From: Planctomycetia bacterium
GTDB taxonomy: Bacteria; Planctomycetota; Phycisphaerae; UBA1845; UTPLA1
Assembly: GCA_015075745.1 (NCBI GenBank)
Contig: JABTTW010000001.1
Location: 1,798,001-1,862,000 of the forward strand
Length of the DNA: 64,000 nucleotides
Direction of reading: 5' to 3'
Positions 42,495 to 52,660 of this stretch are shown piece by piece. The position numbers and the translations under genes are program-made. A model generated the notes under the pieces. The model did no database searches, was not told the origin of the DNA, and saw only the letters and a program-made list of their open reading frames with translations. Numbering within the stretch: the stretch's first letter is position 1; every line of letters begins with the position of its first letter.

Positions 42495-44141
42495 TCAATG
42501 CGTTGCGGCCTGGGGTGGGCGGCGAGCGTTTGACCCATCGTTGTCGGATCGAGCCCGGGTCCGTGCCGGTTGAATCCATGAAGTGAGAATGGTCAGAAAA
42601 TCGTTGCGGTCGATCGGCTTGGTGATGTAGTCGCAGAAGCCGGCCTCTCGACATTGGCGCCGAAGGTCCGGCGTATCGTGGGCGGTCAGCGCGATCACCG
42701 GCACACGACGCCCGGCGGCGCGCATTTCACGCACGGCGTCGATGCCGCACATGACAGGCATTTCCAGATCGAGTATCACAAGGTCAAATGGCACTGGGAA
42801 ATTCTTGCCGCGCGAAGATGATGCGAGTGAATCCGGCTCTTCGGGCGAGCAAACAAGCCCCACGGCCTCGCGTCCGTTTTCGGCGAGGGTGACGATGCCG
42901 CCGGCTCGATGGATGAGCAGGGCAAAGAGCTTGCGATTCTCCGCGGCGTCATCCGCAAGCAGGATGCGACAACCGCTGGGCAGATCGACTCGCATCGGTT
43001 CGACGGCTTGTGCAGTAGGCGTTTGTCCGGCATGAGTCGCAACCGCAGCATCCACGGCGGCTGAATCTAAACCATCGTCGGAGTCGTCCACGGCCCATTC
43101 CTCGAGGTGACGAGAATCCAGCATCCTCACGCGGTCGAGCGGGCCTGCCGGAATGCGGATTGAAAACGTCGTCCCCACACCGGGCCTGGATTCGACGAGT
43201 AACTCCCCTTCAAGCAGAGATGCCAGCTTCTTGCTGATGACGAGCCCCAGCCCGACGCCGCCAGCTTTGAGAGACTCATTGCCGCCGACCGGCTGAAAGG
43301 GAACGAAGAGGCCGGCGAGTTGATCAGGTGTCAGGCCCGGTCCGGAGTCGATGACCTGGAATTCCAGAAGCGGCGTCGGAGTCGCATGAACTACCCGGGC
43401 GACAATGCGGACGAAACCGGTGTGGGTGAACTTAATGGCGTTGGAGACGAGATTGAGCAGAATCTGTCGAAGGCGGACGGCATCGGTATTCACGGCCTCT
43501 GGGATGGGGCCTTCGCAGGCGACGGTGAGCTCAAGGTTGTTCGCGAGGGCTCTGGCGGACACGATCTGCCTGACCTCCATCATGACTCGATGGGGAGAAC
43601 AAGGAGTGATGTCGATTGGAATCCGGCCGCGAACGAGGCGTGCCATATCGAGGGTGTCGTTAATGAGACCGAGGATGTGCCGGGAGCAGGTCCGGATGTT
43701 TGTGAGGGCGGTTTCGCGCGCTGCGGAGTCCGATGATGTCGCGGGAATGGCAGTAAGTGAAGTCGTGTCGTGAAGGAGTTCGGCATGGCCGATGAGGGCG
43801 GAGAGGGGATTTCGAATCTCATGGGCCCAGGACGCCAATGCCTCCAGTGCCATATGAGACGATTCCGGCGTCGCAGCAACCTGATTCTCCGAGGAAGATG
43901 AGGCGTCATCGCGGCCCCGGGATGCCCAACGAAGGATGACTGCTGATACAAAAAGCCCCAGTCCAAACCAGCCCAGAAAGCCGTCGAAGACATCGAATGC
44001 GTTTCGATAAGTGATATAGGCTCGGAATGACCCAACCGCCATCAGTGCGCAGCCGATGCAAGATAGGCCGGCGGTCGCTGCCCTGATACGAGAAAGCTGG
44101 CGGATGGCGCGCCGCGATGATTGCGGAGCGAAATGGGACAT
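42495..44141 (-). CDS. Hybrid sensor histidine kinase
   Basis: The 548-residue protein has two membrane helices (about 22-42 and 54-72), a short linker, a HisKA helix pair with H107 in SWAHEIRNPLSALIGHAELL, an HATPase domain with N235 (LLNLVSNAIKF), a DSGPGL G-box and GGVGLGLVISKK, and a C-terminal receiver domain with Asp458 (VILDLEMPVMCG) and Lys508 (YITKPID). No large extracellular or PAS sensor exists, so the input is unclear. It is preceded on the same strand by a FixJ-type regulator (98 bases between), suggesting a two-gene unit. The start ATG at 44141 precedes the first helix. Confidence 0.92.
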   Translation of the reverse strand: MSHFAPQSSRRAIRQLSRIRAATAGLSCIGCALMAVGSFRAYITYRNAFDVFDGFLGWFGLGLFVSAVILRWASRGRDDASSSSENQVAATPESSHMALEALASWAHEIRNPLSALIGHAELLHDTTSLTAIPATSSDSAARETALTNIRTCSRHILGLINDTLDMARLVRGRIPIDITPCSPHRVMMEVRQIVSARALANNLELTVACEGPIPEAVNTDAVRLRQILLNLVSNAIKFTHTGFVRIVARVVHATPTPLLEFQVIDSGPGLTPDQLAGLFVPFQPVGGNESLKAGGVGLGLVISKKLASLLEGELLVESRPGVGTTFSIRIPAGPLDRVRMLDSRHLEEWAVDDSDDGLDSAAVDAAVATHAGQTPTAQAVEPMRVDLPSGCRILLADDAAENRKLFALLIHRAGGIVTLAENGREAVGLVCSPEEPDSLASSSRGKNFPVPFDLVILDLEMPVMCGIDAVREMRAAGRRVPVIALTAHDTPDLRRQCREAGFCDYITKPIDRNDFLTILTSWIQPARTRARSDNDGSNARRPPQAATH

Positions 44142-44239
44142 GCATAAAACCCCGGCGGGAGCGGAATAAGCCTCGGGGTATTCATCGACAAGCCATGTCT
44201 GAATCTTGAGGTGTGTCGATAGATGGACTGACGACGGAG

Positions 44240-44866
44240 TCAGGTACGGGCGAGTCCGAGTTGTACGGCGAACCGTACCAACTGGGCGAGCGAATCGGCC
44301 CGAAGTTTTGTCATGACTCGGGCCCTATGAACTTCAACGGTTTTCTGGCTGAGTCCCAGTTCGGCTGCGACCGCTTTATTGGACATGCCCTCGACAACCA
44401 TGGCCATGACCGTGCGCTCACGCGGCGAAAGGAGCTCGAATCGCTCGTGGATTCGCGCATCCATCTCGGCGGACTTCCTGCTCTGGGCGTCCTTCTCGAG
44501 CGCGCGATAAATCTCATCGATGAGGAGTTGGTCGCTGAAGGGCTTCTCAATGAAGTCCATGGCGCCCGCCTTCATCGCTCGGACTGCCATGGGAACGTCA
44601 CCGTGTCCAGTGATGACGATGATAGGTGTGGTGACGCCACGAGCGTTGAGGCGCTCCTGTAACTCAAGTCCGCTGATGCCCGGCATTCGGACGTCGAGCA
44701 GAATACAGCCGGCGCGCTGCAAGGCGTCAGAACTGAGCATTTCGTCGGCCGAGGCAAACAAGAGCGCAGAGAGGCCGACCGACTCAATCAGCCATTTAAG
44801 GGAATCGCGCACGGCATTGTCGTCGTCGACGACAATCACCGTTTTGCTGCTGAGCTGCTGTGTCAT
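44240..44866 (-). CDS. FixJ-family response regulator
   Basis: The 208-residue protein has a receiver domain (Asp14-16 pocket in VIVVDDDNA, phospho-acceptor D58 in ILLDVRMPG, Lys in FIEKPFSD) and a LuxR/FixJ-type helix-turn-helix (LSPRERTVMAMVVEGMSNKA with AAELGLSQKTVEVHRARVM). It is a DNA-binding transcription regulator. The large FixL-type kinase upstream on the same strand is its probable partner; an IS630 element now separates the two genes. ATG at 44866 gives the normal N-terminus, although the frame is open to 44974. Confidence 0.93.
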   Translation of the reverse strand: MTQQLSSKTVIVVDDDNAVRDSLKWLIESVGLSALLFASADEMLSSDALQRAGCILLDVRMPGISGLELQERLNARGVTTPIIVITGHGDVPMAVRAMKAGAMDFIEKPFSDQLLIDEIYRALEKDAQSRKSAEMDARIHERFELLSPRERTVMAMVVEGMSNKAVAAELGLSQKTVEVHRARVMTKLRADSLAQLVRFAVQLGLART

Positions 44867-45016
44867 CTGACTCCCCGCGCTGGGCGGAATGCCACTATTA
44901 CCCCTCTCGAAGAATAACGGAAATCTCCTGGATGGAATCATCGCAAATAGGCGCTTTTTAGTAAAACAAGACAAATGCTCAGACGGACGCGGGCTACAGG
45001 AAAACCCCTACTACTA

Positions 45017-46035
45017 GAGCGGATTGCGCGTTCCTCTAGCGCCATAGTGCACTAGGGGTTAGGCTCATTGCCAAAGGAGTACTTTGGCATGGAAGCCTAT
45101 TCGATGGATTTGCGCAGGCGGGTGCTGGCAGCGTGCGATGCCGGGCACGGGACTACTCCGGTTGCAAAGTCGTTCGATGTGTCGCCAGCCTGGGTTCGAC
45201 GACTCAAGCAGCGGCGTCGCGAGTTGGGGACGATCGCGCCGCTTCCGCATCGCACGGGACCGATCCCCCGACTAAATGAATCTCGGAAAGAGCGACTCCG
45301 CAAGCTGGTGGAGGCGCAACCTGATGCGACGTTGGCGGAACTCCGCGACCGGCTGGGCCTGAAGATCACCCTGGGACATCTCTGCCGCTCGCTCCGCAAG
45401 ATGAAGCTGTCGCTAAAAAAAAGTCGCTCTTCGCGGATGAGCAGAACCGCCCGGATGTGAGAATTCAGCGTGAACACTGGCGTCGGCAATTAGGAGGCCT
45501 CGATCCCGATCGCCTTGTATTCATTGACGAAAGTTCAGCGAAGACCAATCTGACGCGCCTGCGCGGCCGAGCGCTGCGCGGTCAGCGGGTCAAAGCCCAC
45601 GCCCCTTATGGACGATGGCAAACCACGACCATGCTCTGCGGATTGCGCCTTCGCGGCGCCATTGCCCCGATGATCTTGTCCGGTGCCATCGACAGCGCCT
45701 CATTCACCGAATACGTCCGCCAGGTTCTGGCTCCGGCCCTGCAGCCCGGCGACATTGTGGTCATGGACAATCTGGCATCTCATCAGGCCGTCGGTGCACA
45801 CGAAGCCATCGCTGCCGTCGGCGCGCACGTGGCATTCCTGCCCCCGTACTCGCCCGACTTCAACCCGATCGAGATGATGTGGTCAAAGGCCAAACAGATT
45901 CTGCGCACCGCGGCCGCCAGAAACTTTGAGGAACTATGCACCGGAATGGCAAAGGCCATCGCCGCGATCAGCCCCTCAGATGCATTGGGCTACTTCACGC
46001 ACTGCGGAGTCGCTACAGAAAAGCGCAAAACGCTC
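45017..46035 (+). mobile_element. IS630-family insertion sequence
   Basis: The element is 1019 bp with TA on each side (45015-45016 and 46036-46037), the target duplication of IS630/Tc1. The left end reads GAGCGGATTGCGCGTT and the right end, reverse-complemented, GAGCGTTTTGCGCTTT, and similarity continues for about 28 bases with interruptions. It carries one transposase gene in two frames. It sits between the large kinase and the FixJ-type gene, in the opposite orientation to both. Confidence 0.9.
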
Positions 46036-46038
46036 TAA
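45089..46038 (+). CDS. IS630-family transposase (by -1 frameshift)
   Basis: The first frame (from ATG 45089, AAGGAG before it) encodes the helix-turn-helix part: MDLRRRVLAACDAGHGTTPV and SFDVSPAWVRRLKQRRREL, and would end at 45460. The second frame encodes the DDE part with VFIDESSAKTN, VVMDNLASHQAVG and PDFNPIEMMWSKAKQ. An A8 run at 45415-45422 gives the classical slippery heptamer A AAA AAA in the right phase; a -1 shift joins the frames into about 316 residues (KKSLFADEQNRPDVRIQREH across the join). The stop TAA (46036-46038) uses the target TA plus the next base. The joined length fits the family. Confidence 0.88.
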
Positions 46039-46231
46039 TTGAATAGCCAGGCGCGCGAAAGATCAATTGCTGTGCGAATTGCACAAGACCGGGCACGTGG
46101 CTGCGGGGTCTCCTTTGCAAATGGGTGGCAGGGCACACGTGCCGGAAAGATCGATTCGTCATGCAGTGCTCCGAGCGACTATGAAGTTGAGACTGCAGGT
46201 GCCGGCATTTCACAGAGATAAAAAGCCGAAT

Positions 46232-49200
46232 CTACTGAGCAGTCTGAGGAAGCCGCGCCGGCTTTCCGATGGGAAGTTGAAACTCAAATGCAGTGCGGCC
46301 GTCCGGGCACGACCTAAACTGAAGGCGGCCGCCATGCGCCTCGACGATGCCCCGGGAAATGGAAAGACCCAGACCTACGCCTCGATCCTTTGTCGTGGAG
46401 AAGGGCTTGAAGAGATCAGCCGCCGCCTGCGGGCTGACGCCCGGCCCGTTGTCGATGACGCTTAGTTCGACTTTGTCATCGACATGCCCTGTCGAGATGA
46501 TAATTCGGCCCTTTCCAACCGGGGTCTTTTCCAGCGCATCGCATGCATTCTTAATAAGGTTGATGATCACCTGCTCTATTTGAATAGAATCCACGATCAC
46601 AGGCGGAAGATCGGCGGCGAGACTGCAGACACAGTCGATTGCATTCTGGTTGATTTCGTGTTCCACGAGCCTGAGGGCATTCTTCACGATGGTGTTCAGG
46701 TCAGCAGTCGTGCGGTTGGCCTCGCTCTTCCTGGCAAATGCTCGAACCCGCCGGATGATCTGAGCAGCGCGCTCGCTTTGCTCGGCGACGAGTGACATCG
46801 CTTCGGCAATCTCGGGGCCGGGGCTGGACGAGTCCCGAAGGCGGCGCAAGGCGGCACTCGTGTAGTTCGAAATCGCCGCAAGCGGTTGATTCAACTCGTG
46901 AGCGAGGCCCGAGGCGAGTTCGTCCAGCGTGACGCGGCGGAGAATGTGTGCTAATTCGGCCTGGTGGCGTAATTTCTCCTGCTCCGCCTGCTTTCGACCG
47001 CTGATGTCTCGAATGGCGGAAACGCGTACCAGGCGGCCGAGATAAGGCACCCATTTTCCACGAAGTTCGATGGGAAAGGTCTCGCCGCTGCGTCGAAGAC
47101 CGATACTTTCCTGCACTTCATCGCCGCCGCCGGCGATGGACACTCTTCGTTCGTCACGCGATTCCTGAAGGGATTGTGGCGCGACGAGTTCTTTGCGGGT
47201 CAATCCGATGATCTCTGATAGCTCGTACCCGAACATCTCCGCCAGGGCGGGATTGGCCGCGAGTATTCTGCCGTCTTCGTGAATCGCGATTCCCTCGAAC
47301 GCGGCATTCGAGAGCTCCTGAAACCGCTCTTCGCTCTCCTTGAGCTCTGCCGTGCGCTCCAGCACGCGCCGTTCGAGCTGCTCATTGGCGTCCTTCAACG
47401 ACTGTGCGACACGACGCTGATGAGTCGTCTCCACTGACATGCCCGCAAGATAGAGCCGGCTGGATGCGTCTCGAATGACGAACTTGTAGCTCGTCCAATG
47501 CTGGATTTCACCGTCGAACTCGGTGACTTCCTCGACGATGGCCAGCGTGTCGCTTGCGAGCACGGCGAGGTCGTTCTTGCGGAACTGGGCCGCCGTCACG
47601 GGGGGCCAAAGTTCGGCGTCGGACTTTCCTTTCCAATCGGTGACCTTGAGGCGAAACCTCTCCTCCATGGCCGGATTCGCATAGACCAAGCGCCCATCGA
47701 GGTCTTTGACGTATGCGATGATCGGGCAATTGTCCATGAAGGCATGGAATCTGGCTTCACTCTCCCGGAGGGAGGAAATGGCGTCGACGATTTTGGCGCG
47801 CGCCTTCGACTCCTGGATGGCAACGGAGAAATGAGTCGTGATGCCGATGAGGGTCGCCAATTCGTCCTCTGTCCACTCGCGGGGAACCGGCGAGCAGAAT
47901 CCCAGGATCCCCACGAGTCCGTCGACGCATCGGATCGGCACGTCCAGAACGGCTCGCGTGATGTTCAGGTCGAAGATGGCGCAGGCGTCGGTTTCTGGTG
48001 GCTCATGCTTGAGGTCGGAGAGATTGACCGGTTGACCTGCACGAAGAGCCGCCAGATAGCGAGGCGCCCGTCGCAGGTCGGCGACAATGCCGCTGATGGA
48101 GGCCCAATCCCGCGGCTGCCGCGAAATTACGACCTCAAGTCGGCCCGAAGGATCAACGGTTGAGTAGGAGACTCGAATTCCCGGAAATACCTGGGCCACC
48201 TTGTCAACGGTTTGACGAATGATGTCTTCAACCGGAAGACTCGATGTGATGTTTGCGGCGATGTCATTGAGCAGGGACAGCCGGGCCTCCTCCTGCTTCA
48301 TGCGCGTGACATCCGTATAGACACCGAGGATGCCTCGCACTTCGCCCTGCTCATCGAACAACGGCGCCTTGCTGACGAGCACGGAACCGATGGCGCCGGA
48401 GGCAAAGTGCTTAAGCTGCAATTTATTCAGAATCGGCTGACGCTTTTCGATGACCGCCCGATCGCTTTCGCGGTAATCACGGATCAAATCCGCGTCTGTG
48501 TGAATGTCGTAGTCCGTCTTCCCGACAACTTCAGCGGGAGATTGAAAACCAACGTCCCGTGCGTACTGCAGGTTGCCTCCCTGGTACACGGAATTGCGGT
48601 CTTTCCAGAAGACCGCGTGTGGAACGTGGTTAATGATTTCATTGAGCAGGGCTCTCTGTTCTCCAAGATCGCGCTCCACTCTCCGGCGACGGATCACGTT
48701 GAACAGCAGTGCGGAGATGATTGCCGCCTCGAGCAGGCAACAAGCAGCGGCCGCGACGATGTACCAGCCATATTGCTCAAAAACGGATGGAACACGACGT
48801 TTGATGATTGCGCCCGACGGCAATCGGGATTCCCTGATGCCCCATCGCTGCATCGCGCTCCAGTTCACCAATGCGACGTTGGGGCTTTCTTGAATCATTG
48901 GAATGCTACTGACAGGTTCGCCTTTCAGGACACGAACAGCCAGATGTGCCGCGGCCCGGCCCTGGGCCTCTCCGGAGACAACGACGCCGCCGAGCACTCC
49001 GTGCTCAAGATAGGTGTCGAACAAGGCGTAGATCGGAATCGGGGAGGTTTCGCAGAGATGTTCCAGCTGCGTCTGATCCGCTCCTGGAACGCGGTTCGCG
49101 AGATGGTAATTCGCAAGGAGAAGGACAGCCGTCTCATCTCCCAGTCCGTAGAGTCGTTGCACGATTTCAGCTGACGTGCCCCCCAGTTGCCATTGAAATT

Positions 49201-49912
49201 CGATGCGATCGGCAAACTGATCCACTACCGCCCGAGCGCGAGATTCCAAGAACTTGGAATGTTGCGTGTGATCCGTCAGGAAGATGACGCGGCGCAGGTC
49301 CGGCTGAAGTTGCAGGGCCAACTTCAATGTTCCGGAAACATCAACCGACTCTACAACGCCGGTGGCGCGAAGGGGATCAACCCGGCGAAGTACGTCCGCG
49401 CTGGAGGCAGCGGAAAAAACGATGGGGACACCTGGGAAAGCGGCGGCGCCATAGACCAGTGCGAACTTCAAGGCGGGTGAATCAGTGGTGATGATCAGAT
49501 CAACGCTTCTGTTCTCATAGCGTTCCTGGTACCAGGCGGTGAGAGATATGAAGAAACGCTCGTCGCTGTCCTGGAGGACATCGAGATATTCGTAATAGAA
49601 TTGGACGCGAAAGGCGCCGGAGCCGTAGATTGCCCGCCGAATTGCCTCAACCTGCACCTGAGTGTAGCGCGTATCTGAGCGATAGGAATTCAAGATCAGG
49701 ATGCCGCGGGGCCTTGAGGCCACCGTCGCATCGCTCGATGAAGGCGTGTCGATCGACACCTGCTCATTGGAATTTTGCGTGGCAGGTATGACTGACGGCG
49801 GCTGTAAGGCGGCGCGTCCCTGCCCAACAGCCAGACAAGTTAGTGCCACGCAGGCGCAAAGGGTCTCTATGGTAACTCGCTGGGCCAGTAATCGGACGAG
49901 AGCCTTGTTCAT
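46232..49912 (-). CDS. FixL-type histidine kinase with ABC_sub_bind sensor, PAS and GAF domains
   Basis: The 1226-residue protein has a signal or anchor helix, then a periplasmic substrate-binding-like domain of the ABC_sub_bind type (about 70-370; GILILNSYRSDTRYTQVQVE and PGVPIVFSAASSADVLRRVD). A membrane helix follows (about 385-410), then a PAS domain (INHVPHAVFWKDRNSVYQGG), a GAF domain (NDIAANITSSLPVEDIIRQT; about 570-720), two more PAS domains (CPIIAYVKDLDGRLVYANPA; GIAIHEDGRILAANPALAEM), and a HisKA/HATPase end with the His in ASGLAHELNQPLAAISNY (about residue 1005) and GVGLGLSISRGIVEAHGG. The kinase core is of the FixL/DctB type. Its regulator is probably the FixJ-type gene beyond the IS630. 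ATG at 49912 gives the signal. Confidence 0.9.
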   Translation of the reverse strand: MNKALVRLLAQRVTIETLCACVALTCLAVGQGRAALQPPSVIPATQNSNEQVSIDTPSSSDATVASRPRGILILNSYRSDTRYTQVQVEAIRRAIYGSGAFRVQFYYEYLDVLQDSDERFFISLTAWYQERYENRSVDLIITTDSPALKFALVYGAAAFPGVPIVFSAASSADVLRRVDPLRATGVVESVDVSGTLKLALQLQPDLRRVIFLTDHTQHSKFLESRARAVVDQFADRIEFQWQLGGTSAEIVQRLYGLGDETAVLLLANYHLANRVPGADQTQLEHLCETSPIPIYALFDTYLEHGVLGGVVVSGEAQGRAAAHLAVRVLKGEPVSSIPMIQESPNVALVNWSAMQRWGIRESRLPSGAIIKRRVPSVFEQYGWYIVAAAACCLLEAAIISALLFNVIRRRRVERDLGEQRALLNEIINHVPHAVFWKDRNSVYQGGNLQYARDVGFQSPAEVVGKTDYDIHTDADLIRDYRESDRAVIEKRQPILNKLQLKHFASGAIGSVLVSKAPLFDEQGEVRGILGVYTDVTRMKQEEARLSLLNDIAANITSSLPVEDIIRQTVDKVAQVFPGIRVSYSTVDPSGRLEVVISRQPRDWASISGIVADLRRAPRYLAALRAGQPVNLSDLKHEPPETDACAIFDLNITRAVLDVPIRCVDGLVGILGFCSPVPREWTEDELATLIGITTHFSVAIQESKARAKIVDAISSLRESEARFHAFMDNCPIIAYVKDLDGRLVYANPAMEERFRLKVTDWKGKSDAELWPPVTAAQFRKNDLAVLASDTLAIVEEVTEFDGEIQHWTSYKFVIRDASSRLYLAGMSVETTHQRRVAQSLKDANEQLERRVLERTAELKESEERFQELSNAAFEGIAIHEDGRILAANPALAEMFGYELSEIIGLTRKELVAPQSLQESRDERRVSIAGGGDEVQESIGLRRSGETFPIELRGKWVPYLGRLVRVSAIRDISGRKQAEQEKLRHQAELAHILRRVTLDELASGLAHELNQPLAAISNYTSAALRRLRDSSSPGPEIAEAMSLVAEQSERAAQIIRRVRAFARKSEANRTTADLNTIVKNALRLVEHEINQNAIDCVCSLAADLPPVIVDSIQIEQVIINLIKNACDALEKTPVGKGRIIISTGHVDDKVELSVIDNGPGVSPQAAADLFKPFSTTKDRGVGLGLSISRGIVEAHGGRLQFRSCPDGRTAFEFQLPIGKPARLPQTAQ

Positions 49913-50037
49913 AATAGACCGGTGCGGCAATTATCCATGAATCGCGGAAACTGGGAAACGTCGGCCTGTCGAAATAGGGGCACCTCGGGCATCGGACGCG
50001 ATACGTCAATCGCCGAGGAGGGAGGGAAGGGTCAACG

Positions 50038-51369
50038 TTACTCGTGGCGAAGAGCGTCGATGGGATGAAGGATCGCGGCCTTGAAGGCGGGAATGATGCC
50101 GAAAAGGACGCCGGTGCCGGCGGAAAAGCTCAGTCCGAGGGCGACGGCCCAGGCGGGGACGGGGATGTCCACCATGGCGGGATGCTGCGAAGCAATGCGA
50201 CAGATGGCGAATCCCAAAGCAATGCCGATCCCGCCACCGACCGTGCTGAGGACGACGGCTTCGGTGAGAAACTGGAAGAGGATGTCGCGTCGACGGCCGC
50301 CGACGCTCTTGCGGAGTCCGATCTCGCGCGTGCGCTCGGTGACGCTGACCAGCATGATATTCATGACGCCGATGCCGCCGACGATGAGGGAGATTCCGAC
50401 AATGCCCGCCAGGACACTGGTGGCGATGATCTTGACGCGATCAAAGTCGCGCAGGAATTCGTCCTGGCGGAGGATGCGAAAGTCGTTGGGCGTGCCGGGC
50501 TCCAGGCCGTGACTCTCGCGAAGGACGCGGGAGATTTGCAGGCTGCACTCTTCGATATCCTTCTCGTCGGTGGCTTCGACGATGAAGGGCATGAAATACT
50601 GGGACATCGGCGAGAGCTTGAGGGCTGTTGTGTAAGGGATGAGAATCAGGTCGTCCTGATTCTCGCCCATCATGTTTCCCTTTTCCTCGAGGATTCCAAG
50701 CACGCGGAATCGGGTGGCGTTGATATAGACGAAGTCGCCGACGATCTGGTCGGAGGCTTCGAGCAGACTTTGCACATTACGGCCAAGAACGCATACGTAG
50801 GAACCGTTGTCCACCTCAAGCGGACTGAAGAAGCGACCCTTGTCCACAAAATACTTTCGGATGGGCTGGAACTGCTCGGTGGCGCCCTGGATCTCGGCGC
50901 CTTCGATTTTCTCGCGGCCGAACTCAATCGTGGCGGCAGCGAAGACGAGGGGACTGATGCGGCGGACCTTGTCGCACCGGGCTGCGACAGCGCGGACATC
51001 GGAGATGTCCATGGTGATGCGGCCGATCATGAAACCGTGGTCGTCACCGGTCCAGGGGAAGACGAACATCATGTTGGTGCCGAAACCGCGGAGCATGTCG
51101 GTGACGTAGTTGCCGAAGCCTTGGACAAAGGAAACGACGGTGATGGTGGAGGTGACGGCGATGATGATGCCGAGGGTGGTAAGCAGGGAACGGGCCTTGT
51201 TGGCCCAGACCTGAACCAAGGCGGTGAGGACGTTCTGCCAGTGCCGGGCCGCAAGGGCGGAAAGATAGTCGACGGCAGCGAGCGGCGAAGGGAAGCGGGG
51301 GGATGATGGCCGCGCGGATTCGTCGGTCAGCGATGCCGTAGGATGGGATGTCGGGGCCAGATCGGCCAT
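50038..51369 (-). CDS. MacB-like ABC transporter permease 2
   Basis: The 443-residue protein has four membrane helices in the MacB/FtsX plan: one near the start ([20 protein letters not shown]), a large MacB-type periplasmic domain (about 100-310), and three at the end ([60 protein letters not shown]). The ends [16 protein letters not shown] and [17 protein letters not shown] are almost identical to those of the gene before it, with which it shares about half of its residues. The N-terminus is longer (about 50 extra residues). ATG at 51369 follows the other permease's stop by 16 bases. Confidence 0.88.
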   Translation of the reverse strand: MADLAPTSHPTASLTDESARPSSPRFPSPLAAVDYLSALAARHWQNVLTALVQVWANKARSLLTTLGIIIAVTSTITVVSFVQGFGNYVTDMLRGFGTNMMFVFPWTGDDHGFMIGRITMDISDVRAVAARCDKVRRISPLVFAAATIEFGREKIEGAEIQGATEQFQPIRKYFVDKGRFFSPLEVDNGSYVCVLGRNVQSLLEASDQIVGDFVYINATRFRVLGILEEKGNMMGENQDDLILIPYTTALKLSPMSQYFMPFIVEATDEKDIEECSLQISRVLRESHGLEPGTPNDFRILRQDEFLRDFDRVKIIATSVLAGIVGISLIVGGIGVMNIMLVSVTERTREIGLRKSVGGRRRDILFQFLTEAVVLSTVGGGIGIALGFAICRIASQHPAMVDIPVPAWAVALGLSFSAGTGVLFGIIPAFKAAILHPIDALRHE

Positions 51370-51385
51370 GGTGCCGCGCTCCCGT

Positions 51386-52660
51386 CTACTCGTGCCGCAG
51401 GGCGTCAATGGGGTGAAGAATCGCCGCCTTGAACGCCGGGATGATTCCAAAAACGACGCCTGCCCCGGCCGAGAAGCCCAGCGCCAGGGCAACGGACCAG
51501 ATCGGCACGTTGATATCCACCATCTGTGGATGCAGGGCGGCAATGTGCGTGACTCCGTAGCCAAGTGCCACACCGATGGCCCCGCCTGTGGTGCTGAGAA
51601 CGACGGCCTCGGTTAGGAATTGGAGCATGATGTCGCGCCTTCGGCCGCCGACACTCTTTCGCAGGCCGATTTCCCGCGTACGCTCGCTGACCGAAACAAA
51701 CATGACGTTCATGATTCCGATGCCGCCGACGAGAAGGGAAATGCTCACGATGCCGGCCAGGACGCCGGCAGCGGTGGCGCGGACCTTGTGGAACTCGCGA
51801 AGCATTCTGTCCTGGCGCTGGATACCAAAGTCGTCAGGCTGCCCGATCTCCAGGCTGTGACGCTGCCTCAGGACCCGTCGAAGCTGCGCCTCGGCATCGT
51901 CGATTTTCTCCTCACCGTTCGCCTCCGCGAGGAATCGCATCGATTCGCGCATCTGGGGGAACATTTGCATCATGAGTGTGTAGGGGATCATGACCGTCTG
52001 GTCCTGATCGTCGCCCATGAAGCTGCCCTTCTCTTCGAGAATGCCGATGACACGCAGGCGACGGTCGGCGATCTGAATCGTGTCGCCCAGTACGGACTCG
52101 TCGCACTCCAGAAGCTTTAGAACACTGCGTCCGACGACCACCACCGGCGCGGCCATTTCCACGTCCAGGGGTCCGAAGAACCGGCCCTTGTCCACGTAAT
52201 AGTTGCGGATGACCTGATACTCCTCGGTCACGCCGCGCGTCGGGATGTTCTCGATGGCGCCCTTGCGATAGGCGACCTGGGTTTCCGTGAACAGAAACGG
52301 CGTGATGCGGGCAACGTCAGGACACTCGGTGCGGACGGCCTCGATGTCACGCTCGGTCATGGTCACGCGGCCGACGCCTGTAACTTCCTGCTCCCAACTG
52401 ATGTCCGGCCAGACCACCATGTACTGGGTGCCATAGCCACGGAGCATTCCGGTCATGTAGCGGCCGAATCCCTCGACAAATGAAACGACGGTGATGATGG
52501 CGGTGACGGCGATGATGATGCCGAGCGTCGTAAGGATGGAACGGCCCTTATTCGCCCATATCTGAATGAAGGCGGTGAGGATGTTCTGCGCCGAGCGGCT
52601 GAGTCCGGCCAAGAACAGTTGGGCCATCCGCCGGAGCTGCCCTTGTTGGCCCGCGATCAT
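51386..52660 (-). CDS. MacB-like ABC transporter permease 1
   Basis: The 424-residue protein shows the same plan as its neighbour: first helix ([20 protein letters not shown]), a periplasmic MacB domain, and three C-terminal helices with [20 protein letters not shown] and ending [19 protein letters not shown] at 52660 overlaps the stop of the ATPase gene by 4 bases. Two different permeases with one ATPase suggests a heterodimeric transporter rather than the usual homodimer. The substrate is unknown; in other bacteria such systems export peptides, macrolides or lipoproteins. Confidence 0.9.
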   Translation of the reverse strand: MIAGQQGQLRRMAQLFLAGLSRSAQNILTAFIQIWANKGRSILTTLGIIIAVTAIITVVSFVEGFGRYMTGMLRGYGTQYMVVWPDISWEQEVTGVGRVTMTERDIEAVRTECPDVARITPFLFTETQVAYRKGAIENIPTRGVTEEYQVIRNYYVDKGRFFGPLDVEMAAPVVVVGRSVLKLLECDESVLGDTIQIADRRLRVIGILEEKGSFMGDDQDQTVMIPYTLMMQMFPQMRESMRFLAEANGEEKIDDAEAQLRRVLRQRHSLEIGQPDDFGIQRQDRMLREFHKVRATAAGVLAGIVSISLLVGGIGIMNVMFVSVSERTREIGLRKSVGGRRRDIMLQFLTEAVVLSTTGGAIGVALGYGVTHIAALHPQMVDINVPIWSVALALGFSAGAGVVFGIIPAFKAAILHPIDALRHE

